From: Paenibacillus tepidiphilus
GTDB lineage: Bacteria > Bacillota > Bacilli > Paenibacillales > Paenibacillaceae
Direction of reading: 5' to 3'
Length of the DNA: 64,000 nt
NCBI RefSeq assembly: GCF_008635795.1
Contig: NZ_VWRQ01000028.1
Span: 1-64,000 of the forward strand
The notes under the pieces were generated by a model that did not search any database, was not told the origin of the DNA, and was given only the letters and a program-made list of their open reading frames with translations. Positions 47,770 to 56,079 of this stretch are shown one piece after another. The stretch's first letter is position 1; each line of letters begins with the position of its first letter. Made by a program: the position numbers and the translations under genes.

Positions 47770-50043
47770 TTGCATGCGGTGGAGGGGAATGTAAGACGGC
47801 AATGGCTGCTGGAAGGCTTGGACTGTGCCAACTGCGCCATGAAGATTGAGAATAAAGTGAAGCGGATTGAAGGGGTATCCGCCTGCTCCGTTAACTTTGC
47901 GCTGAAGACGATGACACTGGAGACGGCTGCATCTGATGCAGAGGCTGCTTCAGCCGAGGCGCAGAAGGCGGTGCATTCACTGGAGCCGCATGTGAAGCTG
48001 AAGGAGATCAAGGCCGGCGGGCTGCGCGGCCAGACCAAGGCAGCGGCCCCGGGTGAGGCCGCTGCGGATGCCCATGCTTCTGCCGGCCATCCGGCAGAAG
48101 GACACGCACACCGTGCGGGTGAAGATCACCCGCACGGCCACGGCCACAGCCGCGCGCATGATCACGCCCATGACCATGGTCATGGCGGAGAGAGTATGCG
48201 CGGCACCGTGCTGCGCCTCGTTATCGGCGCAGTCCTGGGGGCAGCAGCCCTGCTCCTGCCGCTCGGCGGCTGGGCGGAGCTGCTGCTGTACATCGCCGCC
48301 TATCTGACCGCGGGCGGCGATGTCCTGCTTACTGCTGGACGCAATATCGTCCGCGGGCAGGTCTTTGATGAGAACTTCCTGATGGCGCTGGCGACCCTCG
48401 GCGCCTTTGCCATCGGGGAATATCCCGAGGGCGTCGCGGTTATGCTGTTCTATCAGGTCGGCGAGCTGTTCCAGGGAATGGCGGTCAACCGTTCGCGGCG
48501 CTCCATTACGGCGCTGATGGATATCCGGCCGGAGTATGCCTGGCTTAAGAACGGAGAAGAATTGAGCCGCATATCGCCGGAGGAAGCGGCGGTGGGCGAC
48601 AGGATCGTCGTGAAGCCGGGAGAGAAGGTGCCGCTGGACGGGACGGTTCTGGAGGGCAGCGCCATGATGGATACCTCGGCCCTGACCGGGGAATCGGTGC
48701 CGCGCGCCGCCGGGCCGGGCAGCGAGGTGCTGAGCGGGTTCATCAACCGCAACGGTGTCATTACCGTACAGGTTGCCAGAGAATTCGGCGAATCGGCGGT
48801 CTCGCGGATTCTGGAGCTGGTGCAGAACGCCTCCAGCCAGAAGGCCAAGACGGAGAATTTCATTACCCGGTTCGCCCGCAAGTACACGCCGGCCGTGGTC
48901 ATTGCGGCGCTGCTGCTGGCGGTGGTGCCGCCGCTGCTGATTGAAGGGGCCGAATTTGCGGACTGGATCTACCGGGCGCTTGTATTCCTGGTTATCTCTT
49001 GTCCTTGTGCGCTGGTAGTATCCATTCCGCTGGGCTTCTTCGGCGGAATCGGTGCCGCTTCGCGCAGCGGCATTCTGATCAAGGGCGGCAACTATCTGGA
49101 AGCCCTCAACGATGCGAAGATTATCGTCTTCGACAAGACCGGGACGCTGACCAAGGGGCAGTTCAAGGTTACGGGCATTTATCCGTCCGCAGGCACTGCC
49201 GAAGAAGAGCTGCTGCGCCTCGCTGCCTACGCGGAGAGCCATTCCGGCCATCCTATTGCCGAATCCATCCGCGCCGCCTACGGGCGGGACATTCCCGCCG
49301 GGGCAGTGGCCGATTACAACGAACTGTCCGGCTATGGAATCTCCGCTACCGTAGAGGGCAGGGCGGTGCTGGCCGGCAATGCGCGGCTGATGCAGCGCGA
49401 AGGCATCGCGGTTCCGGCGGCGGCAAGCGCCGGAACCGTGGTGCATATCGCCGCTGGCGAAGACTATGCAGGGCACCTGATCATTGCCGACGAGCTCAAG
49501 CCCGATTCACTGCAGGCCGTGCAGGCACTTAAGAAGCTTGGCATCCGCAAGACGGTGATGCTGACCGGAGACGCGGCGGCGGTGGCGGAGGAGGTCGGAC
49601 GGCAGCTGGGCATCGACGAGGTTCGGGCAGAGCTGCTTCCGCAGCATAAAGTCGAAGCCGTTGCCGCTCTGGAGAAGGAGAAGGGCCGCCGGGAGAAAAT
49701 TGTATTTATCGGCGACGGCATCAACGATACGCCGGTGCTGGCCAGAGCGGATGTCGGCATCGCTATGGGCGGCTTAGGCTCGGATGCAGCCATCGAAGCG
49801 GCGGACATTGTCATTATGACCGACGAGCCCTCCAAGCTGGCGACAGCAATAGGCATTGCCGGGCGCACGCGCCGGATTGTATGGCAGAATATTATATTTG
49901 CGCTCGGGGTTAAGGCGCTCTTTCTGCTGCTTGGCGCTTTTGGCATTGCGACGATGTGGGAAGCCGTTTTTTCCGATGTGGGCGTAACGGTACTGGCGGT
50001 GCTTAACAGTATCCGGGCGCTGCAGGTACCGAAGTCCTTATAA
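47770..50043 (+). CDS. Zn2+/Cd2+/Pb2+-exporting P1B-type ATPase (ZntA/CadA-like)
   Basis: About 757 residues. An N-terminal heavy-metal domain has GLDCANCAMKIE (CxxC), followed by a His-rich insert (HASAGHPAEGHAHRAGEDH, then PHGHGHSRAHDHAHDHGHG). The membrane metal site is ISCPCALVVSIP (C411, C413), the CadA/ZntA form rather than the CopA form. FDKTGTLTKG is the phosphorylation site, SHSGHPIAESI the HP loop, GDGINDTPVLA the hinge. Start: an ATG at 47761 touches the site GGGGAG, so TTG 47770, 9 bases after it, is preferred. With the divergent CDF gene it forms a zinc-export unit under a shared operator type. Confidence 0.94.
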   Translation: MHAVEGNVRRQWLLEGLDCANCAMKIENKVKRIEGVSACSVNFALKTMTLETAASDAEAASAEAQKAVHSLEPHVKLKEIKAGGLRGQTKAAAPGEAAADAHASAGHPAEGHAHRAGEDHPHGHGHSRAHDHAHDHGHGGESMRGTVLRLVIGAVLGAAALLLPLGGWAELLLYIAAYLTAGGDVLLTAGRNIVRGQVFDENFLMALATLGAFAIGEYPEGVAVMLFYQVGELFQGMAVNRSRRSITALMDIRPEYAWLKNGEELSRISPEEAAVGDRIVVKPGEKVPLDGTVLEGSAMMDTSALTGESVPRAAGPGSEVLSGFINRNGVITVQVAREFGESAVSRILELVQNASSQKAKTENFITRFARKYTPAVVIAALLLAVVPPLLIEGAEFADWIYRALVFLVISCPCALVVSIPLGFFGGIGAASRSGILIKGGNYLEALNDAKIIVFDKTGTLTKGQFKVTGIYPSAGTAEEELLRLAAYAESHSGHPIAESIRAAYGRDIPAGAVADYNELSGYGISATVEGRAVLAGNARLMQREGIAVPAAASAGTVVHIAAGEDYAGHLIIADELKPDSLQAVQALKKLGIRKTVMLTGDAAAVAEEVGRQLGIDEVRAELLPQHKVEAVAALEKEKGRREKIVFIGDGINDTPVLARADVGIAMGGLGSDAAIEAADIVIMTDEPSKLATAIGIAGRTRRIVWQNIIFALGVKALFLLLGAFGIATMWEAVFSDVGVTVLAVLNSIRALQVPKSL

Positions 50044-50089
50044 TTTTGATTAATACACTGGATAACAAATGAAAGAAATGTGAAAAAAC

Positions 50090-50134
50090 AAGCCTGCGGT
50101 GTCCCATATTCTGGGTCCTCAGGCTTATTTTTTG
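50090..50134 (+). terminator. Terminator of the zinc ATPase gene
   Basis: AAGCCTG pairs with CAGGCTT around an inner CCCA/TGGG stem and is followed by ATTTTTTG. Confidence 0.8.
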
Positions 50135-50227
50135 TTCCGGAACTAATCTAAATTGTCTGTTCTTGCCGATATAACAGGTGGTTTACAGCATATGGGATTA
50201 ACTAAAGTACTGCTGGAGGGACATGAA

Positions 50228-52294
50228 TTGGAAGAAACCGAAGTGAAGCACCCAAAGTTGAAAATGAAAGCAAAGACCAGAAAACCGAAAGATTCCCAAA
50301 AGAGCGGAAGAACAGGCATCCGCGGCTCGCTGCAGCGGAAATGGTCACTGATTATTTTGGCGATTACCATTGTCCCGCTGCTGGGTGTAATGATCTTTTT
50401 CATGCAGTATTTCGGCAGTGTCACCAAATCGGACAGTGAAGAGCTGGCCGAGAATGTGCTGAATATGAACGTAACCCGGATAGAAGAATGGCTGAAGACG
50501 AGAACCATGTATGTCCAGGATCTGATTGCGCAGCATCCTGAATTCGATACCGCCAATCCGGACACTATTTTTCCGGTCATTAAGGTGCTGGAGGACAGCG
50601 ATAAGGATTCGGAAGGATACAGTGTGATTAACAAAGACGGTCTGCTGACCAATATGCTGGGAATGACGGCGGATTCGTCAACGGCCGATTACTTCCTGAA
50701 GGCCAAGGAGACACTGTCTCCGGTTGTAGCCGACATGTCTTTTCTTGAAGCGCTTAACAAATACATAATTACGGTGCTGGTGCCCGTAACAGATCAAGAT
50801 CATCAATTTGCCGGTGCGGTTGCCTTTTCGGTTACGCCGGATGTGCTGCTGGAAATGGCCAAAGGCATTCGGGTCGGGGAGACCGGCTACGGCTACGTCA
50901 TCTCAGGCAAAGGGGATTATTACGCTTACTCCGATATGGAGCGGATCGGGAAGAATATCTCCGATTTCGCCGCAGGCCCGCAGATGAAGAAGTCGCTGGA
51001 CACGATGCTGGCCAAGGAGAGCGGCAGCGAGTCTTATAAAGGCGAAGGCGGAGCAACCATTCTTTCCTATTATAAAACCATTCCCGGCACCAGCTGGAAG
51101 CTGGTCATTGACGTTCCCCAAAGCGAGGTCTACGCCAAGGTCACTTCCGCCCAGCAGATTGCCACTGCGTTCATTATCGTGGTTATTCTGCTGGTGGTGC
51201 TGCTGTCCCTGTATTTGACCAGACTGCTGGTGAAGCCGATCAAAGCGGTGTCCGCTGTGATGGGTAAGGTGGCCGAAGGGCGCCTGGGCGAGCGTGTGGC
51301 CGTCAATAGCCGTGACGAAATCGGCCAGATGAGCGAGAGCATCAATGAGATGATTGCCTCCATGTCACTGATCGTCAGCAAAATTGATTCCACAGTGGCC
51401 GAGGTCGCCGCTTCCGCCGATGATCTGCTGGAGTATGCTACCCAGTCCTCCAATACTTCGGCGGAAATCACCGAAGTGGTCCGCGAAGTAGCCATGGGCA
51501 TGGAGGAGCAGTTCAGAGGCTCGGAGCAGTCTGCACGGGCGACGGAGGAAATGGCCATCGGCCTGCAAAAAATCGCCGAATCCTCGGCGCAGGTATCCGA
51601 CCAGGCTGAAAACGTCAGCACCGAGGTGGAGAATGGGTATGTGCAGATTCAGTCCACCCTGGAGCAGATGAGCGTAATCAGCCATTCCGCGGCACAAACC
51701 GCAGAACAGGTAGAGGCACTGACCCGGCAGGCGGAGCAGATCGGGCATATTGTCGATGTCATCTCCGAGATTTCCAACCAGACCGGCCTGCTCTCGCTGA
51801 ATGCCTCCATTGAAGCGGCCAGAGCGGGCGAACATGGACGGGGCTTCGGTGTGGTTGCGGGTGAAGTCAAGAAGCTGGCGGAGCGCACGAGTGAATCAAT
51901 CGTACACATCGTCCAGCTGATCCGCCAGATACAGGCTTCGACCGCCGAGGCGGCAGTATCCATGGAGAAGAGCATTGTGGAAATCGGCGACGGAATGGAC
52001 CGGATGAAGCATGTCGGCTCCGCTTTCGAGCATATCCGCTCCTCCATGCGCGAAGTATCCATGCAGATTCAGGATGTATCGGCCGTCAATGAGCAGATGT
52101 CTGCGGGAACCGAGGAGATTACCGCCTCCGTGTCGGATATGCTGACGATTGCCAAGAGCTCGTCGGTCAATGCGCAGGCGGTCGCTGAGGCCTCCGGAGA
52201 CCAGACCGGACTCATGACCAAGGTTGTTGACTCAGCCAAATCGCTGACGCTGATGATGAACGAACTGAAAAGTGAAGTCGAGCGGTTCCGTTAA
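50228..52294 (+). CDS. Methyl-accepting chemotaxis protein
   Basis: About 688 residues. A basic cytoplasmic start of about 40 residues precedes membrane helix 1 (LIILAITIVPLLGVMIFFMQ); an extracellular dCache-type sensor domain of about 240 residues follows (VGETGYGYVISGKGDYYAYS is a Cache signature), then helix 2, a HAMP domain (LLVKPIKAVSAVMGKVAEG) and the signalling domain with the hairpin tip EISNQTGLLSLNASIEAARA, GEHGRGFGVVA. It senses an extracellular small molecule and controls CheA. Start: TTG 50228 is preferred because GGAGG lies 8 bases upstream; an ATG at 50192 has a weaker AGGTGG, and the frame is open to 50153. Confidence 0.92.
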   Translation: MEETEVKHPKLKMKAKTRKPKDSQKSGRTGIRGSLQRKWSLIILAITIVPLLGVMIFFMQYFGSVTKSDSEELAENVLNMNVTRIEEWLKTRTMYVQDLIAQHPEFDTANPDTIFPVIKVLEDSDKDSEGYSVINKDGLLTNMLGMTADSSTADYFLKAKETLSPVVADMSFLEALNKYIITVLVPVTDQDHQFAGAVAFSVTPDVLLEMAKGIRVGETGYGYVISGKGDYYAYSDMERIGKNISDFAAGPQMKKSLDTMLAKESGSESYKGEGGATILSYYKTIPGTSWKLVIDVPQSEVYAKVTSAQQIATAFIIVVILLVVLLSLYLTRLLVKPIKAVSAVMGKVAEGRLGERVAVNSRDEIGQMSESINEMIASMSLIVSKIDSTVAEVAASADDLLEYATQSSNTSAEITEVVREVAMGMEEQFRGSEQSARATEEMAIGLQKIAESSAQVSDQAENVSTEVENGYVQIQSTLEQMSVISHSAAQTAEQVEALTRQAEQIGHIVDVISEISNQTGLLSLNASIEAARAGEHGRGFGVVAGEVKKLAERTSESIVHIVQLIRQIQASTAEAAVSMEKSIVEIGDGMDRMKHVGSAFEHIRSSMREVSMQIQDVSAVNEQMSAGTEEITASVSDMLTIAKSSSVNAQAVAEASGDQTGLMTKVVDSAKSLTLMMNELKSEVERFR

Positions 52295-52316
52295 GACAAG
52301 GAACTGCAGATATAAG

Positions 52317-52366
52317 AACACCCCTTGCGGGCCGTGCCGGTGGGCACGGTTTACGCAAGGGGTGTT
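52317..52366. terminator. Bidirectional terminator between the chemoreceptor and the dehydrogenase
   Basis: AACACCCCTTGCG (52317-52329) pairs with CGCAAGGGGTGTT (52354-52366) with an inner CCGTGCC/GGCACGG stem. Confidence 0.85.
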
Positions 52367-52411
52367 TGGCTGTGAAGGGGCAGAGCCCGCCGGTTATTCC
52401 GGGCGGCTGCT

Positions 52412-53401
52412 TTATTTGGCAGCTGTATCTTCCAGAGTGAGACTTTCGATGCCCTTACGGATAATGCTGCAGGAAGCCGCAAATTTAGCCGATTCCTCTT
52501 CGCTCAGATTAAGCTCGAGCAGCTCCTGAATGCCGCTGCCGTTAATAATTGCGGGCACGCCGGCGCAGAGCTCCCGCTGGCCGTATTCTCCGTCCAGTAT
52601 AGCCGAGACTGCGATGATCTTGTGCTCATCGTTCAGAATGGAGCGGGTGATGTAAGCCAGGGCACTGCCGATCCCGAAATGGGTTGAGCCCTTGCGGGTG
52701 AAAATCTCCCAGCCGGCATCCTTGGTCTTGCGGGCGATATCCTCCAGATCCAGATCCTTAAAGCGCTCGCGGTGCTGCTGCAGGATCTGGGTCAAGGGCT
52801 TGCCGCCGATGGTTACATGGGACCAGGCGACAAACTGCGATTCGCCGTGCTCGCCGAGAGCATAGCCGTTAACGCTGCGGGGATCGATGGAGAATACCTC
52901 TGAGAGCAGCGTCTTCAGCCGCGAGGAATCAATGGAGGTGCCGGTGCCGATGACTCGGTGGCGAGGCAGGCCGGATATTTTCCAGACCATATAAGTAACA
53001 ATATCAACCGGATTGGCGGCAATCACGAAGATACCGTCGAAGCCCCCGGCCATAATTTCTGTCGTAATCTGCTTTGTGATCTCCGCCGCGGCGTCCAGCA
53101 CGTCCAGTCTTGTCTGTCCCGGCTTCGGATTGGCCCCTGCCGTCAGAATAACCACGTCCATGCCGCCGCAATCTGCGGTGGTTCCGGCATAGACCTTTGT
53201 CCGGGTGCCGGTAAAATCCATGCAATGCGAGAGATCAAGCGCTTGTGCCATGGCGCGGTCGTAGGTCCGGTCCACCATCATAATTTCATCGCAAATGGCC
53301 TGGTTGACCATGGAATAGGCGCAGCTGGAGCCCACCATGCCAGAGCCGACGATCGCTACTTTTCTTGATTTTGTTTTCAATTGCCCAGTCCTCACTCTCA
53401 T
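52412..53401 (-). CDS. ldh: L-lactate dehydrogenase-like 2-hydroxyacid dehydrogenase
   Basis: A 329-residue NAD-dependent enzyme of the LDH/MDH family. The NAD fold begins VAIVGSGMVGSSCAYSMVNQ. The mobile loop reads GANPKPGQTRLD (R98 is the substrate-polarising Arg109 of LDH), IDSSR holds D158 and R161, and the catalytic His is H185 in LGEHGESQF. In typical lactate dehydrogenases the loop is GANQKPGETR and that Gln (Q102) sets pyruvate specificity; here it is Pro (P92), so the preferred 2-oxo acid may differ from pyruvate. ATG 53401 has GGAG 5 bases upstream. Monocistronic. Confidence 0.85.
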   Translation of the reverse strand: MRVRTGQLKTKSRKVAIVGSGMVGSSCAYSMVNQAICDEIMMVDRTYDRAMAQALDLSHCMDFTGTRTKVYAGTTADCGGMDVVILTAGANPKPGQTRLDVLDAAAEITKQITTEIMAGGFDGIFVIAANPVDIVTYMVWKISGLPRHRVIGTGTSIDSSRLKTLLSEVFSIDPRSVNGYALGEHGESQFVAWSHVTIGGKPLTQILQQHRERFKDLDLEDIARKTKDAGWEIFTRKGSTHFGIGSALAYITRSILNDEHKIIAVSAILDGEYGQRELCAGVPAIINGSGIQELLELNLSEEESAKFAASCSIIRKGIESLTLEDTAAK

Positions 53402-53645
53402 TAAGTCTCCTCAGTATGCTGTTATAGCTTTATTTTACCTGATTCCGCTGCAACTTACCTGACATTGAGTGAAAAACAGCCGCAGTTCTAGCTTGTTACA
53501 GGTCGTAGCTGACATGGCGGGGCAGTGCTGCCCGGGTGCCTGCCAATTATATGGCATTGAATGCATTATCATATGCTGCGCAAGCAGGGTAAGCGCCTAA
53601 AAAACTGACATGGCCAGAGATAATCTGCGGTGGATTTCATGCAGA
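53402..53645. other. Non-coding region between ldh and ccdC
   Basis: The 316 bp between the ldh start and the ccdC stop hold the ldh promoter region and the ccdC terminator; I see no gene, repeat or conserved RNA in this part. Confidence 0.4.
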
Positions 53646-53685
53646 AAAGAGCAGTCCGTGCGTCAACCGGCGCAGAATGCTCTTT
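53646..53685 (-). terminator. Terminator of ccdC
   Basis: AAAGAGCA pairs with TGCTCTTT around an inner TGCG/CGCA stem; on the minus strand TTTTCTGC follows. Confidence 0.65.
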
Positions 53686-53717
53686 GAGTATCTGTCTATA
53701 GTTGGAGGTGGACCGTC

Positions 53718-54224
53718 TCAGCCGCGGGGCTGCGGAACCGGGTTCTCCGGCGGGGCCATCAGTGTATACCGTTTGTACATAAATACTCTCCAGTGCAGGA
53801 TCATGCCGAAGGCCAGAATGAAGAATAACCCTCCGGACTGCGGTATGGAGATATAGCGGTTGATAAATTCATGCAGCACGGTGCGCACCAGCAGCAGGCC
53901 GAGCAGAATAAAAGCAAAGCTCTTGGAGCGTTTGGCATAAATGTCCCCCTCACGCACCTCAAATACAGTGCTGCGCATCAGGGGATAAGCGAAGATGAAC
54001 CAGCCCACGAGAAAAGCCAGGACCGCCCACCACCAGGGAAAGCGTACCTCCGGTACGACGAACATGGCGAAGCCTGTGGACATGCCCAGCGGTGGAATCC
54101 AGATTTTGCGGATGGTTACCGGCCGGTGACTGGCCTTCATACGGATGAAAATAACCATTAAGGCCATAAATACAGCGCCGAGTGTAGAACCGATATGCAG
54201 AAGTGAAGGGTTGATGCTTCCCAT
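53718..54224 (-). CDS. ccdC: CcdC-family membrane protein
   Basis: A 168-residue protein with four to five membrane helices. MKASHRPVTIRKIWIPPLGM followed by STGFAMFVVPEVRFPWWWAV and the cytoplasmic VFEVREGDIYAKRSKSFAFI are the CcdC (DUF1453) signature. The family was named for a link to cytochrome c biogenesis in B. subtilis, but its biochemical role is not established. AAAGGAA precedes the ATG by 8 bases. It stands alone. Confidence 0.85.
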   Translation of the reverse strand: MGSINPSLLHIGSTLGAVFMALMVIFIRMKASHRPVTIRKIWIPPLGMSTGFAMFVVPEVRFPWWWAVLAFLVGWFIFAYPLMRSTVFEVREGDIYAKRSKSFAFILLGLLLVRTVLHEFINRYISIPQSGGLFFILAFGMILHWRVFMYKRYTLMAPPENPVPQPRG

Positions 54225-54359
54225 AATTCACGTTCCTTTCTGTGATTTCAATCACTTATTTCTTCATTATAGCAGAAAAGGAATGGCAATATATTGAACG
54301 GTGTTTGACGAATGCTTATGTATGCGTATCTAGAATATGTCGTCAAAGTACATAATAAA

Positions 54360-54381
54360 CCCGCCAGGCCACCCTGGCGGG
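54360..54381 (-). terminator. Terminator of the glsB-like gene
   Basis: CCCGCCAGG and CCTGGCGGG form a 9-bp perfect stem with a CCAC loop; on the minus strand TTTATTATG follows. Confidence 0.8.
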
Positions 54382-54435
54382 TTGGTGCGCATATACTATC
54401 CGTGCTTCATCAGGTTCATTAATCTCCATAAGGGA

Positions 54436-54696
54436 TTAAGAACGGCTGCGTCCGCCAACGGAACGGAGAATCAGGCTGACGATAAAGATCAGCACAACCG
54501 CACCGATCAGGGACGGGAAGACATAATAGTCGCTGATTCTAGGTCCCCAGCTTCCAAGCAGCAGACCGCCGAGCCACGAGCCCAGTATACCGGCGATAAT
54601 GTTACCGATAATTCCTCCGGGAATATCTCTGCCCATAATCAGTCCTGCCAACCAACCAATGACACCGCCGACAATCAACATCCACAGAAAACTCAT
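54436..54696 (-). CDS. GlsB/YeaQ/YmgE-family stress membrane protein
   Basis: An 86-residue protein with three membrane helices rich in Gly. LIVGGVIGWLAGLIMGRDIP and GIIGNIIAGILGSWLGGLLL are the repeated Gly-zipper segments of the transglycosylase-associated (GlsB) family. AAAAGGAG lies 9 bases before the ATG. Members are induced by general stress. A sigma-B-like promoter may lie at 54746-54770 (see that entry). Confidence 0.92.
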   Translation of the reverse strand: MSFLWMLIVGGVIGWLAGLIMGRDIPGGIIGNIIAGILGSWLGGLLLGSWGPRISDYYVFPSLIGAVVLIFIVSLILRSVGGRSRS

Positions 54697-54745
54697 GTTT
54701 CTTCAGCTCCTTTTTGTTTGTGTGTGGTACCTTCGATGGTTACTA

Positions 54746-54770
54746 TTAACCTTATGCTGAGTGTTTAAAC
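54746..54770 (-). promoter_or_regulatory. Possible general-stress (sigma-B-like) promoter of the glsB-like gene
   Basis: On the minus strand GTTTAA (54765-54770) and GGTTAA (54746-54751) are 13 bp apart; the sigma-B consensus is GTTTAA-N12-14-GGGTAT. The second box has two mismatches, so this is tentative. Confidence 0.3.
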
Positions 54771-54934
54771 CATGTGTAAAATATTGCCGCCGCATGCTTT
54801 GCACATCCTAAAGTTTGCCCTGAATGGTGCTGTTTAATGCTTGCACTGCACCGGGTAAATAATGATGTTATAGTGATTACACTGAAAGGTTTAGGGCTGC
54901 AACCGCCGCCAATATATGAAAAGGAGCCGCCGCC

Positions 54935-55990
54935 ATGAAGCAACCGAATGAAGTGTTATTCTATATTGGAACGTATAACGGCAAGGAAGACGAAGCCATC
55001 CTGCTGGGGGCTTTGAACAAGGATACCGGGGAGATGAGGGTGCTGGACGGCACCCGTGGAATAGAAGCTCCTTCCTATCTGGCTCTTAACGGGCCGGGAA
55101 GCGTGCTCTATGCAGTCAGCGAACAGGACGAAGGCGAGATTCACGCCTTTGCCGTCGATGCGGGGAGTAAGGCGCTGCAGCCGCTCGGGGCCAGGCTGAC
55201 GGATGGAGGGGCGCCCTGCTATGTGTCGGTCAGTCCGCTGGGCGACTATCTCTTCGTAGCCAATTATATGGGGGGAAACGTCAATGCCTTCCCGCTGCTT
55301 CCGGATGGCGCACTCGGTGAGATGTCCTCGCAAATCCGCCATGAGGGCACCGGCTTCCGCGAGGACCGCCAAGAAGCGCCGCACACCCATTCGGTGCTGC
55401 CGGACAGCAGCGGCAGCCGGGTACTGGTATGCGACCTTGGCCTGGACCAGGTCATTATTTACCGGGTGGAGGACGGCAAGCTGGTCACCCACCGGGAAGT
55501 GAGTCTGCCCCCCGGTTCGGGGCCGCGTCATTTGGCTGCCCATCCGTCAGGCCAATGGCTATATCTTATTAATGAGCTGAACAGCACAGTAACCGTGTTC
55601 GCGAACGATGAACAGCAGGGCGACCTGCGAATTCTGCAGACGGTAAGCTCCTTGCCGGATAATTACGCCGCAGGCAGCGACGATACAGCCGCCGATATCC
55701 ATGTATCGCCGTGCGGACGCTTCCTCTATGTCTCTAACCGCGGGCATGACAGCATCGGGCTCTTCCATATCGACACTGAGAGCGGCCGGATCGAGCCGGC
55801 CGACTGGGTGATTTCCGGAGGACGGACACCGCGGAATTTCGCCATTATCGGCGGGATGCTGCTCGCCGCGAACCAGAACAGCGGCAATGTCGTCTCCTTC
55901 CGCATCGACGGCGAGAGCGGCCGGCTGATTCCGACCGGTAACGAGCTGGCGGTGAATACGCCGGTCTGCCTGGTGCCTCTCCCGCTCTAA
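54935..55990 (+). CDS. Lactonase-family protein (6-phosphogluconolactonase-like, seven-bladed propeller)
   Basis: A 351-residue soluble beta-propeller of the YkgB/Pgl lactonase family. Repeated blades are visible (SYLALNGPGSVLYAVSEQDE, YVSVSPLGDYLFVANYMGGN, DIHVSPCGRFLYVSNRGHDS). The conserved catalytic region EAPHTHSVLPDSSGSRVLVC, DLGLDQ and PGSGPRHLAAHPSG is intact. E. coli Pgl hydrolyses 6-phosphogluconolactone in the pentose phosphate pathway; family members vary, so the substrate is probable, not certain. AAAAGGAG precedes the ATG. Monocistronic with a terminator. Confidence 0.88.
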   Translation: MKQPNEVLFYIGTYNGKEDEAILLGALNKDTGEMRVLDGTRGIEAPSYLALNGPGSVLYAVSEQDEGEIHAFAVDAGSKALQPLGARLTDGGAPCYVSVSPLGDYLFVANYMGGNVNAFPLLPDGALGEMSSQIRHEGTGFREDRQEAPHTHSVLPDSSGSRVLVCDLGLDQVIIYRVEDGKLVTHREVSLPPGSGPRHLAAHPSGQWLYLINELNSTVTVFANDEQQGDLRILQTVSSLPDNYAAGSDDTAADIHVSPCGRFLYVSNRGHDSIGLFHIDTESGRIEPADWVISGGRTPRNFAIIGGMLLAANQNSGNVVSFRIDGESGRLIPTGNELAVNTPVCLVPLPL

Positions 55991-55997
55991 AAATCAA

Positions 55998-56052
55998 AAG
56001 ACGCTCTGCGGCCGCTGCGGGTGCAAGTACCCGGGCGGCTGCAGAGCGTCTT
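55998..56052. terminator. Bidirectional terminator between lactonase and hydrolase genes
   Basis: AAGACGCTCTGC pairs with GCAGAGCGTCTT (both ends 55998-56009 and 56041-56052) around an inner GCCGC/GCGGC stem and a GTACCC-type loop. Confidence 0.85.
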
Positions 56053-56079
56053 GTCATGCCTGTTCACAGTAATTTAAGC

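Noticed and set aside
47977..49476. A 499-codon minus-strand frame opposite the zinc ATPase
   Set aside because: Antisense shadow; no recognisable domain and no ribosome-binding site.
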